From Rebecca billardiae RCC1528 (Eukaryota; Haptophyta), in the NCBI GenBank assembly GCA_965240325.2, contig OZ251222.1, positions 1,550,001 to 1,614,000 of the forward strand: a stretch of DNA of 64,000 bases. Reading direction: 5' to 3'. The notes under the pieces were generated by a model. The model was not told the DNA's origin. It did no database searches and saw nothing but the letters and a program-made list of their open reading frames with translations. This document shows, piece by piece, positions 35,701 through 43,619 of this stretch (its first letter is position 1; every line of letters begins with the position of its first letter). A program made the position numbers and the translations under genes.

Positions 35701-38370
35701 GCCTCGACCCCGCCGCCGACAACTTCAACTCGCTCGCCGAGGCGAACGGCAACTGCGCCTACTTCGGCTGCCAGAACCCGCTCGCCTTCAACTACGACTC
35801 GACGGCGAACGCGCCGGACGGCGCGTGCGTGCTGCCCGCGCTCGGCTGCACGGACGAGACGGCGCAGAACTACGACTCTGGGGCCACCGTCGACGACGGC
35901 AGCTGCTCCTTCCCCGGCTGCACCTCGGCCGAGTGCGTCGGGTACGACCCGACGGCTACGATCGACGACGGCAGCTGCGTGTGCGCGGTGCTTGGGTGCA
36001 CCGATCCGCTCGCGGCCAACTTCGACTCGGCGGCGGAGGCGGACGACGGCAGCTGCGTCCGCGCGGGCTGCGTCGACGTCGCCGCGGCCAACTTCGACTC
36101 GCGCGCGACCCTGGACGACGGCAGCTGTCTGCCCGAGGTCGTCGGCTGCTCCGTGCTCAGCGCATCGAACTACGACTCGAGCGTGACGCAGCTCGACTTT
36201 GGCACGTGCATCTTCACCGGCTGCCTCAGCCCGCTCGCCTCCAACTTCGACTCGACGGCCAACACGCCGGACGACTCGTGCGTCTTCCCGACTGCGGGGT
36301 GCATGGACTCGCGCGCGGTCAACTTCCGCTCCGCGGCGACGGTCGACTCCGGCAACTGCCAGTTCGTCGGCTGCACCGACTCCACGGCGTCGAATTACGA
36401 CCCGACGGCGACCGTGCGCGACGCATGCGACTTCAACTTCCCCGGCTGCACCGACTCGCTCGCGGACAACTTCGACTCACTCGCCACCGTCGACGACGGG
36501 CGGTGCGCGCGCGGCGGGTGCACGGCCGTCGGCGCTCGCAACTACGATCCGCTGGCTACGTACAACGACGGCACGTGCGACTTCTTCGCGCCGCCGCCGT
36601 TCCCGCCCTCGCCGCCGAGCCAGCCGCCGAGCAGCCCGCCGAGCCCACCGAGCAGCCCGCCGCCGCCGCCGCCGACCCCGCCGCCCTCGCCTGCGCCGCC
36701 GCCGAGACCACCTGTGCCGCCGACGCCGCCGCCGAATCCGCCGACGCCGCCGAGCCCGCCCCCGAGCCCAGGGCCGCCGCCACCGCCGCCGGGGCAACCG
36801 CCCCCGCAGCCACCGCCATCGGCGCCAGCGTCGCCACCGCCCCGCCCGCAGCTCATCCTCGGGGCAGGCACCGATGTGTCGTACGCCGGCGAGGTGCGCG
36901 GCCGCGCGCTCCGTCCCCGCTGCCCAGACGCGATCTCTCGAGTGTCCATGCAGCGCACTGCGCGAGGCTCGCGCGAGCTGACGCCGCCCCCTCCGCCCCC
37001 CGGCCTGTACAGGTGAGCATGGTCGCCGCGATGGCCCTCTGCTGCTGCTGCATCCTTTCCGCCATCCTCATCCTCTGCCTCCGCCGCCGGAAGGTGCGAT
37101 GCTCGCCCGTCGCCGCAGCGCCGCAGCGCCGCGCCGCAGCCCGGCCCGCGCGAGTGCGTTCCAGCGTGCGCAGAGCGCTGACGTGCGTCCCCGTGTGCGC
37201 GCATGCGCGGCCCTCTGCGCGCGCGCGCGCGCTCTCCCGTGGATGGCTCGCTCCCTCCGCACGTCGCAGAACAAGCAGCGCGACGGGGAGGCCGAGGCGG
37301 AGCGCGAGCGCGCGCGTGAGCTCGAGGAGCAGCGCGCGCGCGAGGCGGAGGAGCAGCGGCGGCGGGAGGAGGAGGCGCGGCGGGCACGGGAGCTGGAGGA
37401 GCAGCAGGCGGCGGAGCAGGCGCGGCAGGCGCGCCCGTCACGCCCGTCCAACCTGCTCGAGTCGCTGGAGGCCTCGATTGCGGGCACGATGGCCGCGCTC
37501 GCCGGCGGCTCGCCCGTTCGCGCCGCGCGCCGCTCGGCAACGCAGGCTGCTGAGCAGCGGCAGGCGCTCGAGCAAGCAGAGCAGGCGCGGGAGGCGCGCC
37601 CGTCGCGCCCCTCGTCGCAGCTCGCGCAGGTCTCGGTCGCGGGTGCACTGGCCGCGCTCCCCGCAGGCAGCCCTGCTCGCAGCCCGACGCATCGCCCGGC
37701 GCCTCGCCCGGCGCCCCGCAGCCCGCCGCCCCGCAGCCAGCCGGGCGCACAAGCCGAGGCTGCAGAACAGCGGCAGGCGCGCCCGTCGCGCCCCTCGTCG
37801 CAGCTCGCGCAGGTCTCGGTCGCAGGCACACTGGCCATGCTCCCCGGAGGCAGCCCTGCGCGCAGCCCACGAGGCAGCGCGCCGCCCCGCAGCCCGCCGC
37901 CTCGCAGCCAGCTGGGCGCACAAGCCGAGGCCGCGGAGCGGCGGCAGCCGCGCTCGTCGCGCCCCTCGTCGCAGCTCGCGCAGGTCTCGGTCGCGGGCGC
38001 ACTGGCCACGCCCCCCGGAAGCAGCCCTGCTCGCAGCCCACGAGGCAGCCCGCCGCCTCGCAGCCCGCCGCTTCGCAGCCAGCTGGGCGCACAAGCCCAG
38101 GCTGCTCCGCAGCAGCCGGCGCGCGCGCAAGCAGAGCAGGAGCCGCAAGCACCTCCGTCGCGTCCTGTGTCCCTGCTCGAGTCTGTGCAGATCGGGATAG
38201 CTGGCACGATCGCCTCGCTCACCGGCCGCAGCACGCCCACTCCACCGGCGGACACGAGCAGCGCGGTTGGAGCCTCCGGTGGCGCCCAGGCGACGACCGG
38301 CACGCAGTACCGCCAACCATACGCCAGCGGCGACGCGGCAGGCCGCCAAGGGGCGGAGGAGCGCGTGTGA
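5798..38370 (+). CDS. Giant mosaic surface protein: LRR, RTX-like, Ser-Pro, Cys-repeat, TM (27 exons)
   Basis: Exons: 5798-5931, 6068-6133, 6257-6328, 6441-6515, 6633-6704, 6823-6894, 6996-7070, 7214-7285, 7396-7467, 7578-17080, 17215-17478, 17592-17645, 17749-19917, 20052-20315, 20429-20482, 20586-23177, 23327-23590, 23694-23747, 23851-26007, 26142-26405, 26509-26562, 26666-28825, 28967-29230, 29334-29387, 29494-36893, 37013-37093, 37270-38370. They sum to 29,463 nt with one frame, about 9,820 residues. Order by residue: hydrophobic leader, LRR modules 1-5 with proline linkers (to about 2,728), five RTX-like units (to about 6,998), Ser-Pro rod (to about 7,698), 52 Cys repeats around a central domain (to about 9,324), proline linker, membrane helix (9,427-9,453), cytoplasmic tail. 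The inferred role is cell-surface adhesion, matrix or scale organisation. The start is uncertain: MIMALAPAATAQ is short for a signal peptide, and the frame stays open upstream to about 5651 without ATG. A split into several genes is possible but finds no support in the frame. Confidence 0.75.
5836..5931 (+). other. LRR N-cap of module 1
   Basis: The sequence LRTQLITDYPECFPGGSF directly follows the leader and recurs at the head of later modules (YPECFPD/TDEF variants at 10300, YPECIEESGAF at 11840 and 12770, YPECFEETGSF at 13690). It is a paired-cysteine cap preceding the first LRR, and its recurrence defines the five-module structure. Confidence 0.75.
6068..7577 (+). other. Eight single-LRR mini-exons with phase-2 introns
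   Basis: Eight exons of 66-75 nt each encode one 22-25-residue plant-type LRR of the form NxLxGTVPTELGxLxxLxxL. Every flanking intron is phase 2 and splits the Leu (once Ile/Met) codon at the same point of the repeat. Introns: 5932-6067, 6134-6256, 6329-6440, 6516-6632, 6705-6822, 6895-6995, 7071-7213, 7286-7395, 7468-7577. Donors are GTGCGC, GTAAGC, GTGCGT, GTACGC or GTGAGC; acceptors are all AG. Several introns contain in-frame stops, so splicing is required. Confidence 0.85.
7578..9948 (+). other. LRR module 1, intronless part (about 31 repeats) with C-cap
   Basis: About 31 consecutive 24-residue LRRs with the LxGxIP signature of plant-type repeats, continuing the mini-exon series to about 39 in total. 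The C-cap has FTYDG followed by CSDGGCVCAG and VVCPSPPP; the same cap closes modules 2-5. No introns interrupt these repeats, unlike the upstream ones. Confidence 0.9.
8318..8605 (+). repeat. 144-bp tandem duplication of two LRRs
   Basis: Copies 8318-8461 and 8462-8605 are nearly identical; the one difference I see is cacacag versus catacag. The unit is exactly two 24-residue LRRs, so the frame is preserved. It is a recent in-frame expansion. Confidence 0.9.
9949..10269 (+). repeat. Ser-Pro linker 1 (SPPP-type)
   Basis: About 107 residues of SPPP/PPPSPPPP between LRR modules 1 and 2. Such motifs are typical of hydroxyproline-rich algal glycoproteins (pherophorin/extensin type), probably O-glycosylated rods. 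Glycine-rich antisense ORFs here are mirror images of the repeat. Confidence 0.9.
10270..11586 (+). other. LRR module 2 (about 15 repeats)
   Basis: N-cap LKAQMRAAVTECFPDTDEF, about 15 LRRs, and C-cap with CVDGGCLCAA then LVACPSPPP. Intronless, in frame with module 1. A Ser-Pro linker follows at 11587-11811. Confidence 0.9.
11812..12471 (+). other. LRR module 3 (6 repeats)
   Basis: N-cap LRAQMRADYPECIEESGAF, six LRRs, C-cap CADGGCVCAASPF and LLTCPSPPP. Nearly identical to module 4; differences include SSMLDFRVFTNVL versus SSMLGLYVFTNAL and FANNTAF versus FASNAGF. A Ser-Pro linker follows at 12472-12741. Confidence 0.9.
12742..13401 (+). other. LRR module 4 (6 repeats), duplicate of module 3
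   Basis: Same length and layout as module 3 with only scattered substitutions, offset by 930 bp. The module together with its proline linker was duplicated in tandem. A Ser-Pro linker follows at 13402-13659. Confidence 0.9.
13660..14106 (+). other. LRR module 5 (3 repeats, degenerate)
   Basis: N-cap LRAVLAFLYPECFEETGSF, three LRRs, C-cap CADGGCVCAGTSF and LLACGSPMPPP. The shortest module and the last before the RTX-like region. Confidence 0.88.
14107..15054 (+). repeat. Ser-Pro rod between LRR and RTX-like regions
   Basis: About 316 residues of mixed PPPSPPP with Met, Leu, Lys, Thr and Gln interruptions (for example PPMPPPSPPPSLPPSPPP, repeated three times near 14240-14360). It separates the LRR block from RTX-like unit 1. 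Confidence 0.9.
15055..17903 (+). repeat. RTX-like unit 1 with three introns
   Basis: Starts WVSRGGPATPYNDTIEYN, then about fifteen imperfect repeats of the form DGGDGADTITVGGAGKG, related to the GGxGxD nonapeptides of calcium-binding RTX proteins. Introns 17081-17214, 17479-17591 and 17646-17748 are all phase 1 and split a Gly codon of a GGxGxDTI motif. The unit ends GGPGVDTIYTRDNGF, a non-repetitive WTDSWDVDPFDIVIT tail and a short proline hinge. About 833 residues. Confidence 0.85.
17904..21163 (+). repeat. RTX-like unit 2 with three introns
   Basis: Very close to unit 1 over its whole length; introns 19918-20051, 20316-20428 and 20483-20585 have the same positions and nearly the same sequence. 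Its terminal proline hinge is greatly expanded (about 20695-21160, roughly 150 residues). About 970 residues. Confidence 0.85.
21164..24005 (+). repeat. RTX-like unit 3 with three introns
   Basis: The first part matches units 1 and 2, while the middle (GDDHVTLGGGGFGYWGGSGG onward) resembles units 4 and 5, giving a mosaic. Introns 23178-23326, 23591-23693 and 23748-23850; the first is longer because of an inserted gcgccgcgccgc-type stretch shared with unit 5. About 829 residues. Confidence 0.85.
24006..26820 (+). repeat. RTX-like unit 4 with three introns
   Basis: Closest to unit 5 (shared ARDGLGGDITVHVDSGAG and GLGYYGASGG). Introns 26008-26141, 26406-26508 and 26563-26665 at the conserved phase-1 positions. 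About 825 residues. Confidence 0.85.
26821..29607 (+). repeat. RTX-like unit 5 with three introns
   Basis: Closest to unit 4. Introns 28826-28966, 29231-29333 and 29388-29493. The first is 141 nt without an in-frame stop, so a single ORF reads through it; the homologous introns in other units show it should be spliced. The third intron is 3 nt longer than in the other units. About 812 residues. Confidence 0.85.
29608..31706 (+). repeat. Long Ser-Pro rod (about 700 residues)
   Basis: An almost pure SPPP/PPPSPPPP tract with higher-order periodicity: blocks such as PPSPPPPPPPSPPPSPPP recur many times between 30300 and 31250. It contains few other residues until LPPPAPPPS and GRPRPPPSPPPTPPP near the end. 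Expected to be an extended, hydroxyproline-glycosylated stalk. The 738-residue glycine-rich ORF on the opposite strand is only its complement. Confidence 0.92.
31707..33660 (+). repeat. Cysteine-repeat block 1 (25 copies)
   Basis: About 25 repeats of roughly 26 residues with the form GCTDPxAxNYDSxATVDDGSC. Each has two cysteines, an N-Y/F-D core and a D-D-G turn that may bind calcium. Repeats of this type are known from surface proteins of marine bacteria and protists. Examples are GCTDPTARNFDSIADTDDG and GCMSSRAINYDSLATVRDG. Intronless. Confidence 0.88.
33661..34553 (+). other. Non-repetitive central domain between Cys-repeat blocks
   Basis: About 298 residues, predominantly helical by composition, with FGSQVVSPLTTMYMRML, LWRCFDVYPLIDITTY and a long helical stretch up to SAASAAAARRAAAV. 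The SPLTT pattern followed by a D/T-T-Y segment recalls a domain found in bacterial repeat-rich surface proteins. I cannot name a family. It begins with beta-like VVQVVAQHRSCAVQAVRADG. Confidence 0.5.
34554..36587 (+). repeat. Cysteine-repeat block 2 (27 copies)
   Basis: About 27 repeats of the same GCxDxxAxNYDxxATxDDGSC family as block 1, generally closer to consensus (for example GCTDSRADNYDPSAALDDG). Ends at NDGTCDFFAPPP. A Ser-Pro/Thr-Pro linker follows at 36588-36851. Confidence 0.88.
37013..37093 (+). other. Transmembrane exon of the giant protein
   Basis: An 81-nt exon, phase 0 at both ends, encodes VSMVAAMALCCCCILSAILI followed by LCLRRRK: one hydrophobic helix with four consecutive cysteines and a basic stop-transfer. 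Introns 36894-37012 and 37094-37269. The four cysteines at the membrane face could be palmitoylated (inference). Confidence 0.85.
37270..38370 (+). other. Cytoplasmic tail with coiled coil and RPSRPS repeats
   Basis: The last exon encodes 366 residues. First comes a charged coiled coil (RELEEQRAREAEEQRRREEE). Then about five repeats of RPSRPSSQLAQVSVAGALA followed by SPARSP, separated by Ala/Glu/Gln-rich spacers. The middle three are nearly identical and the outer two diverged (SNLLESLEASIAGTMAAL, VSLLESVQIGIAGTIASL). They could bind a partner in a multivalent way. Stop TGA at 38368. Confidence 0.8.
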
Positions 38371-38614
38371 TGATTGCGTCGCGTGGCCGTCAGTCACGCC
38401 ACAGCTAGCTTTGCCACTTATTTGGCCCGCGCCCCCGCCTATGTAGCAGCAGTCGTCTCACGGCAGTTTATTCGTCTTAACATGACAGTCATCATCGTCG
38501 TCAGCACATCATATTGATGCCTGCGATTGCGCGCGCCTGCTGATGCTGATCACCTGATGACGACACTGCCGAGCCTCTCGTCCTCACTGCCAAGTGCCAG
38601 ACTCACGGTGGCAC

Positions 38615-41600
38615 TCACCAGAGCGAGTGGAGCGCCGCGCTGCGGATCAGCTCGGTGACATCGCGCCGCGTGATGATGCCGACCACCGCGTTCTGCGAGT
38701 CCACCACCGTGAGGTGGCGCAGCCCGAGGTTGCGGAAGAACAGGTGCACGCGGCCGAGGTAGGTCGAGTGGTGGATCGTCGTCGCGCTCACGTTCATGTA
38801 GGGCGTGAGGTCGAGCCACTGCTCGCACTCGTCGTCGCTGAGCATGATGTCTTCCACCGCCAGCTCGACGTTGAAGTGCTTGGCAAATGTCTGCCAGCCC
38901 AGCACAGGCTGCGGCAGATGCGGGCGCGCGGGGAGCGGGGCGGCAGTGGCGGGGATGGGGCGCGCGGACTCAGCGCGCGCGCCGGAGCGCGCGCACGCGC
39001 GCGCGCTCGGGGGCAGCGACGCTGCAGGCCGGCTGCCCCGCACGCACGCCGCGCGCGCTCGGCGTGGCCGCGCACCGGCTGGTCGTCTGCGCGCAGCTGC
39101 AGCTCGGTCTCGTGCTCCGTGGCGACGCGCCGGCGCGCTGGATTTCGCGCGTGCGAGCCCGCGGAGCCAGCGGACGTGACGCTCCCCGTGCGGCACAGCG
39201 GCGAGGGCGGCGCCGGCATTGCCCCGGCCGCCGTGCTGCCGCCCAGGCCGCTCGCGTCCGTCGCGCTGGGCGGCACCTCGCCGCCCGACTCGCCGTGCGG
39301 GTGCGCCGGGTCCGAGTCGGCGCTGACCGACGACTCGTACCGATCGATCTCGTCACCGTCCACGGAGGCGAAAGCCGCCGCCTCGCTGGCCGCCGAGCTC
39401 GCGGACAGCAGCTTGGAGCGGAGCACCTTGCGCGGCTCCTCTGCGAGGGGCGGCGGCGGCGGCGGCGGCGTCGGCGCGTCGAGCGAGGTGATGCTGTCTG
39501 CGCGGACACCGCCGCCCACGTCCGTCATCACGCCGTCGGCCGGCGCGGTGTGCGGCAGGCCGCCGCGCGTGGGCAGCTGGTCCGCGTCGCGCGCGCCGCG
39601 CTTGGCGGGGCGCTCGCCGCGCACGGCCGCGAAGCGCTTCGTCTTGAGCAAGATGAGCAGCTGCTGCCGCAGGATGAGACCGGAAAACTTGCGTCCGGGC
39701 TCGCCCGCGATGGCGTACGTGACGGGGAAGCCGTTGTGCGGCGAGTTGCGCAGCGCCTGCAGCACGCGGCGCACGCGCACCACCTCGGGGAAGCACATGA
39801 CCGGCGCGGTCGCCACGTCGGACGCGCGCAGGTAGCGGAGCGGGTCGGGCATCTCGTCGTACAGGAAGCAGATGCCCTGCAGCGCGATGTGCTCGTCGTA
39901 GAGGCCGCCGTTGAAGAGGTCGCCGACGTGCTTGGAGACGAGGATCGCGATGGCGACCGGGATGGCGTAGTTGATGTTCGACGTCGTCTGCGCGGCGCGC
40001 GAGCGGCGGCGCGGCGGCGCGCGGGCGGCCGACGGCGCGTGAGCGGCCGACGGCGCGCGCCGCCGCCGGGCGCGCGCGGCGGCAGACGCTGCGCGCGGCG
40101 CGCCGCGCGCGCGCGCGCGCCTGCCGCCGCGCCGGCGGGCGGGGCTGGGCGCATGGCACGCACCTCGATCACGATCACCACCGCCGAGATGGTCACGCGC
40201 GTCACGCCCGCGAGGAACGACGCCGCGCCGACGAGCGCCATCGCGCCCGGGTCGACCGAGTCGTCGCCGAGCAGCAGCGCGAGGATCTGGCCGACCAGTC
40301 GGCCGCCAAACGCGCCGACCAGGATGGCTGGCACGAACAGGCCGGAGGGGATGGAGATGCCGTAGGTGATGAGCGCGGTGAAGAAGTAGAGCGCGCAGCC
40401 GCCGCACAGCCCCGAGAGCGGCAGCCAGCCCGGCGCGTGGAACAGCGTCTTCACCGCCTCGTCCAGCTGCTCGAGCGTGAGCGAGCCCAGAATGCTCACC
40501 TCGCCCTCGGGGCAGTTGAGCCGCAGCCGCAGGCCGTCCGACTCGCGCGACTCGAAGGGCATGCCCGCCGACTCGACGCAGGGCCAGAGGTACGGCGCGT
40601 AGAAGAGGAGCGTCGAGGTGAGCGCCGACACCGCGAGCGCGTCGAACAGCTTCGCCCACCGGCTCGACACGCGCGCCATCCGCCACTTGGTCAGGATCAC
40701 GTTGGTGCCGTTGAACGCCGCGCCCGCCAGCCCGCCGAGCACGCCGAGCAGGATGAACGCGGGCAGCTCGTACAGCCCCCACGGCTTCTCGTCGGCGTAC
40801 GTGACCGGCTTGGACGCGCCCTCGAACGAGCCGAACGACACGAGCGCCGACTGCGAGAGGTTCCCCCAGTCCGACGTGCGCAGCGAGGCGGCCGCGGAGA
40901 CGGCGACCGCGGTGACGCACGCGCCAAAGAAGGCGGCCGAGGTGAGCGCCACGTGCCAGTGCTGCACCGTCGCGGCCTCCTCGAGGACGAAGAGCACGCC
41001 GCCGATCGGCGCGGCGAAGGCGCCGGCGACGCCGCACGCGCAGCCGATCGAGACGAAGTCGCGCTCCACGCTCGTCGTCCACAGCCCGTACAGCGAGCTG
41101 TGCGCCGGCAGCCAGCGGCCGAGCGCGGCCGGCAGCATCGAGCCAAAGATGGCGCCCGAGTGGATCATCGGACCCTCCTTGCCCACGTTGAGGTTGGCGC
41201 ACACGCCGAAGACGAGCCCGGCCATCTTGGAGATGAGCGTGCGCGACGAGATCACGTTCGGGATCCGCCGGCCGTTCAGGTACGACTTCACCTCCGGGAT
41301 GCCCGAGCCCTTGGCGCGCTGCTCGACCCACACGACCATGCCGCACGCGCCCGCGACGAGCGCGAGGTTCAGGCTGAGCAGCGTCAGCCAGCCGCGGATG
41401 CCGTGCGGGTCGTCCTCGGCGGCGCGCTCGACGAGCGCGAGCTTGTGCGAGAAGATGAACTCGATCGAGCGCGAGAGCACCGTCGCGATCACCGCCGTGC
41501 ACGCGGCGATCGCGACGGTGAGCAGCAGCATCAGCGCGGCGGGCGGGCGGCTCTCGGCGCCGCCCCACGCGAGCGCGCGCTCCGACACCTCGTTCTCGAT

Positions 41601-43121
41601 CTCGTCAAAGTCGATGCCCGCGTCGGGCTCGGCTCGGCCGCTCGGCGCGTGCTCGCCGTCGCCCTCCTGCCACCAGTGGTTGTCGTACACGCCGAGCTCG
41701 CCGTCGTGCGGCTGCGAGCCCTGCGGGTGGTCGGTCCAGCCGCGCGGGCCAAGGGTGTGGTCGTGGTCGTGGTGGCGGTGGTGGCTCTCCTCGCCCACGC
41801 CGCCCGTGAGCGGGGTCGAGTCGAACTCGCTGGACGAGCCGTCGGGCTTGGGCAGGTGCAGCCCCGAGATGGTGTGCCCGCGCAGCAGCTTGCGCGCGGC
41901 CGGCAGCGTCGCCTTGTCCTTGTCCTTGATCGAGCGGCGCGGCAGCCGGCCGCCGCGCGGGACGACGGTCGGCCCGGGCATCGGGTTCTTCTGCGGGGCG
42001 CCGCCGTCGCTCTGGCTCGACGCCGGCTTGGTGCCGAAGCCCGAGCAGCACGCCATCATGCCGAGCGCCGACGGGCGGATCGACGCCCGCATCTTCGGGC
42101 CCGAGCCTCCGCCGCCGCCGCCGCCATGCGCGCCGCGGCCGCCGCCGCCCGACTCCTCGACCGCAGCGGAGGCGGAGAGCGCGGCCGTCGGCGTGAGCCC
42201 CCGGCGCCGGCCGTGCGCGCTGTGGCCGTGCGCGCTGTGGCCGCCGCCGACGACGGGCGTCGGGATCGGCTCTCCGCGCCCGACGAGGAAGGAGGTGGCC
42301 GCGTTGGGCGCGCGCTCGCACGAGAAGCGCTTGGGCTGCGTGCGCGGGCCCGTGGGCACCGGCCCAGACAGCGGCAGCATGGCCAGGTCCGGCTCGGAGG
42401 GCGGCGGCGAGGGCGTGCTCGAGGCGGCGGGCGCGCGCGAGTCCGCCTGCGGCGACCGCGCTCGCTCCACGCCGCCCGCCGCCGGCGGCCTGCCCTCTGC
42501 GGCCGGCGCGTGCTGCGGCTGTTGCGGCTCAGGCGACTGCTCCCCCGACGAGCCGTGACGGCGGCTCTCGTCGATGCTCATGATCGACTGTTGCGAGCCC
42601 CTGCGGTGCGTGGCACGGGGCGGGTCCGCCCGCCGAGGTGGGCTCGCTAGTGGCGGTATGATCAGCTCGTGCGCGCTCGCGCGCCGCCCCTTCGCGACGG
42701 CGATTGCCGCGGCGCGCCGCTCGGCCGTGGTGAAGCTGCCGCGGCGGCGCATGAGCATGCCCGAGCGGTCGGCGACGACGTCGCCCGGGTCGCACCCGGA
42801 CGGAGCCATCCGTCCTCTCGCCGCCACGAGCGCCGCCGCTCGTCGCTCGCTCGTCGTAAAGCTGCTCTGCCGGCGCGGCTGGCCCGGGGCCGTGCCATCG
42901 CGCGGGACCTCGATGCCCATGTCGCTCCGCCGGGCGTCGAGCCCAAAAGCGCGCGGGTCGGCTGCCGAGCCCACCGAGCTGATTCGGCTTCGGTTGCGCA
43001 TCTCGCGCAGCTGTTCTTCAATCTGTCGCGTGGCCTCCTCCGCCTCCGCAACCTCGCGCTCGGCTGCACTCAGCAACCCCTTCGGGCCGTCGCCCCGGGG
43101 GTCGTCCTCGTCGTTGGCCAT
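38615..43121 (-). CDS. CLC: CLC-family chloride channel or Cl-/H+ exchanger with CBS domains (3 exons)
   Basis: Exons 43121-40164, 39987-39076, 38908-38615; introns 39988-40163 and 38909-39075, both phase 0. About 1,387 residues. ATG 43121 is chosen (MANDEDDPRGDG); the frame is open further only through a GTG. A long polar N-terminus (about 520 residues, Gly/Ser/Pro-rich, coiled coil near 20-45) precedes the membrane core. Selectivity motifs: GSGIPEVK (about 604), GKEGPMIHSG (about 645, with the gating glutamate), LEE near 711 (proton-glutamate region) and GLFVPAILVG (about 925). CBS1 lies near 1013-1085 and CBS2 near 1315-1370, separated by about 230 polar residues. The paired glutamates favour an exchanger, but a channel cannot be excluded. 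It is convergent with the giant gene, 244 bp apart. Confidence 0.9.
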
Positions 43122-43619
43122 CTCACCCACGAGAAGATGTCGGGCGAGAAGATGCGTCGAATGATCAGCAATCCACACCCCGCCCGAGACAGGGCTGGTC
43201 GTGAACCAGCACGATCCTCACCCACCAGTGGCACTGCGGTACAAGACGAAGACGACGAAGATTCGTCGTCAAAAAGTGGCGGCTAATCGGGATGAGATCC
43301 CAGGTAAACTCACGTCGTAATGGATCACTTCACGGGATCCTCCCTGATCAACAGGTGATATGGACCCTGTTCATGAGCGAGTACAGTTTTTCATATTGAA
43401 TAATTGAGCCACGCGGAGCTCGTCAACCAGCAGCTTACTACTCTTATAAGCTCAACTACCGCAGATCGCATCTCGTTCATTCGTACTTAGTCTCAAAGGC
43501 GGGTACTGTATGATAGAAACCACAGCCAACCGTCGTCGTCAGTCAAGTCGTCAGCCCAGCCGGAACAATTGTTTGCCGCCCTTCAGAACAAGGGCGCAAG
43601 GTCAACTGTTCAAAGAGCT
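43122..43619. other. Intergenic region upstream of CLC
   Basis: About 500 bp of mixed composition between the CLC start and the glutaminyl cyclase stop. It contains a TTATAA-like string near 43445, some 320 bp from the CLC ATG, which is too weak to call a promoter. No coding region is seen. Confidence 0.4.

Noticed and set aside
40437-42650. Long plus-strand ORFs over the CLC gene
   Set aside because: They mirror the CLC coding strand and show no domain.
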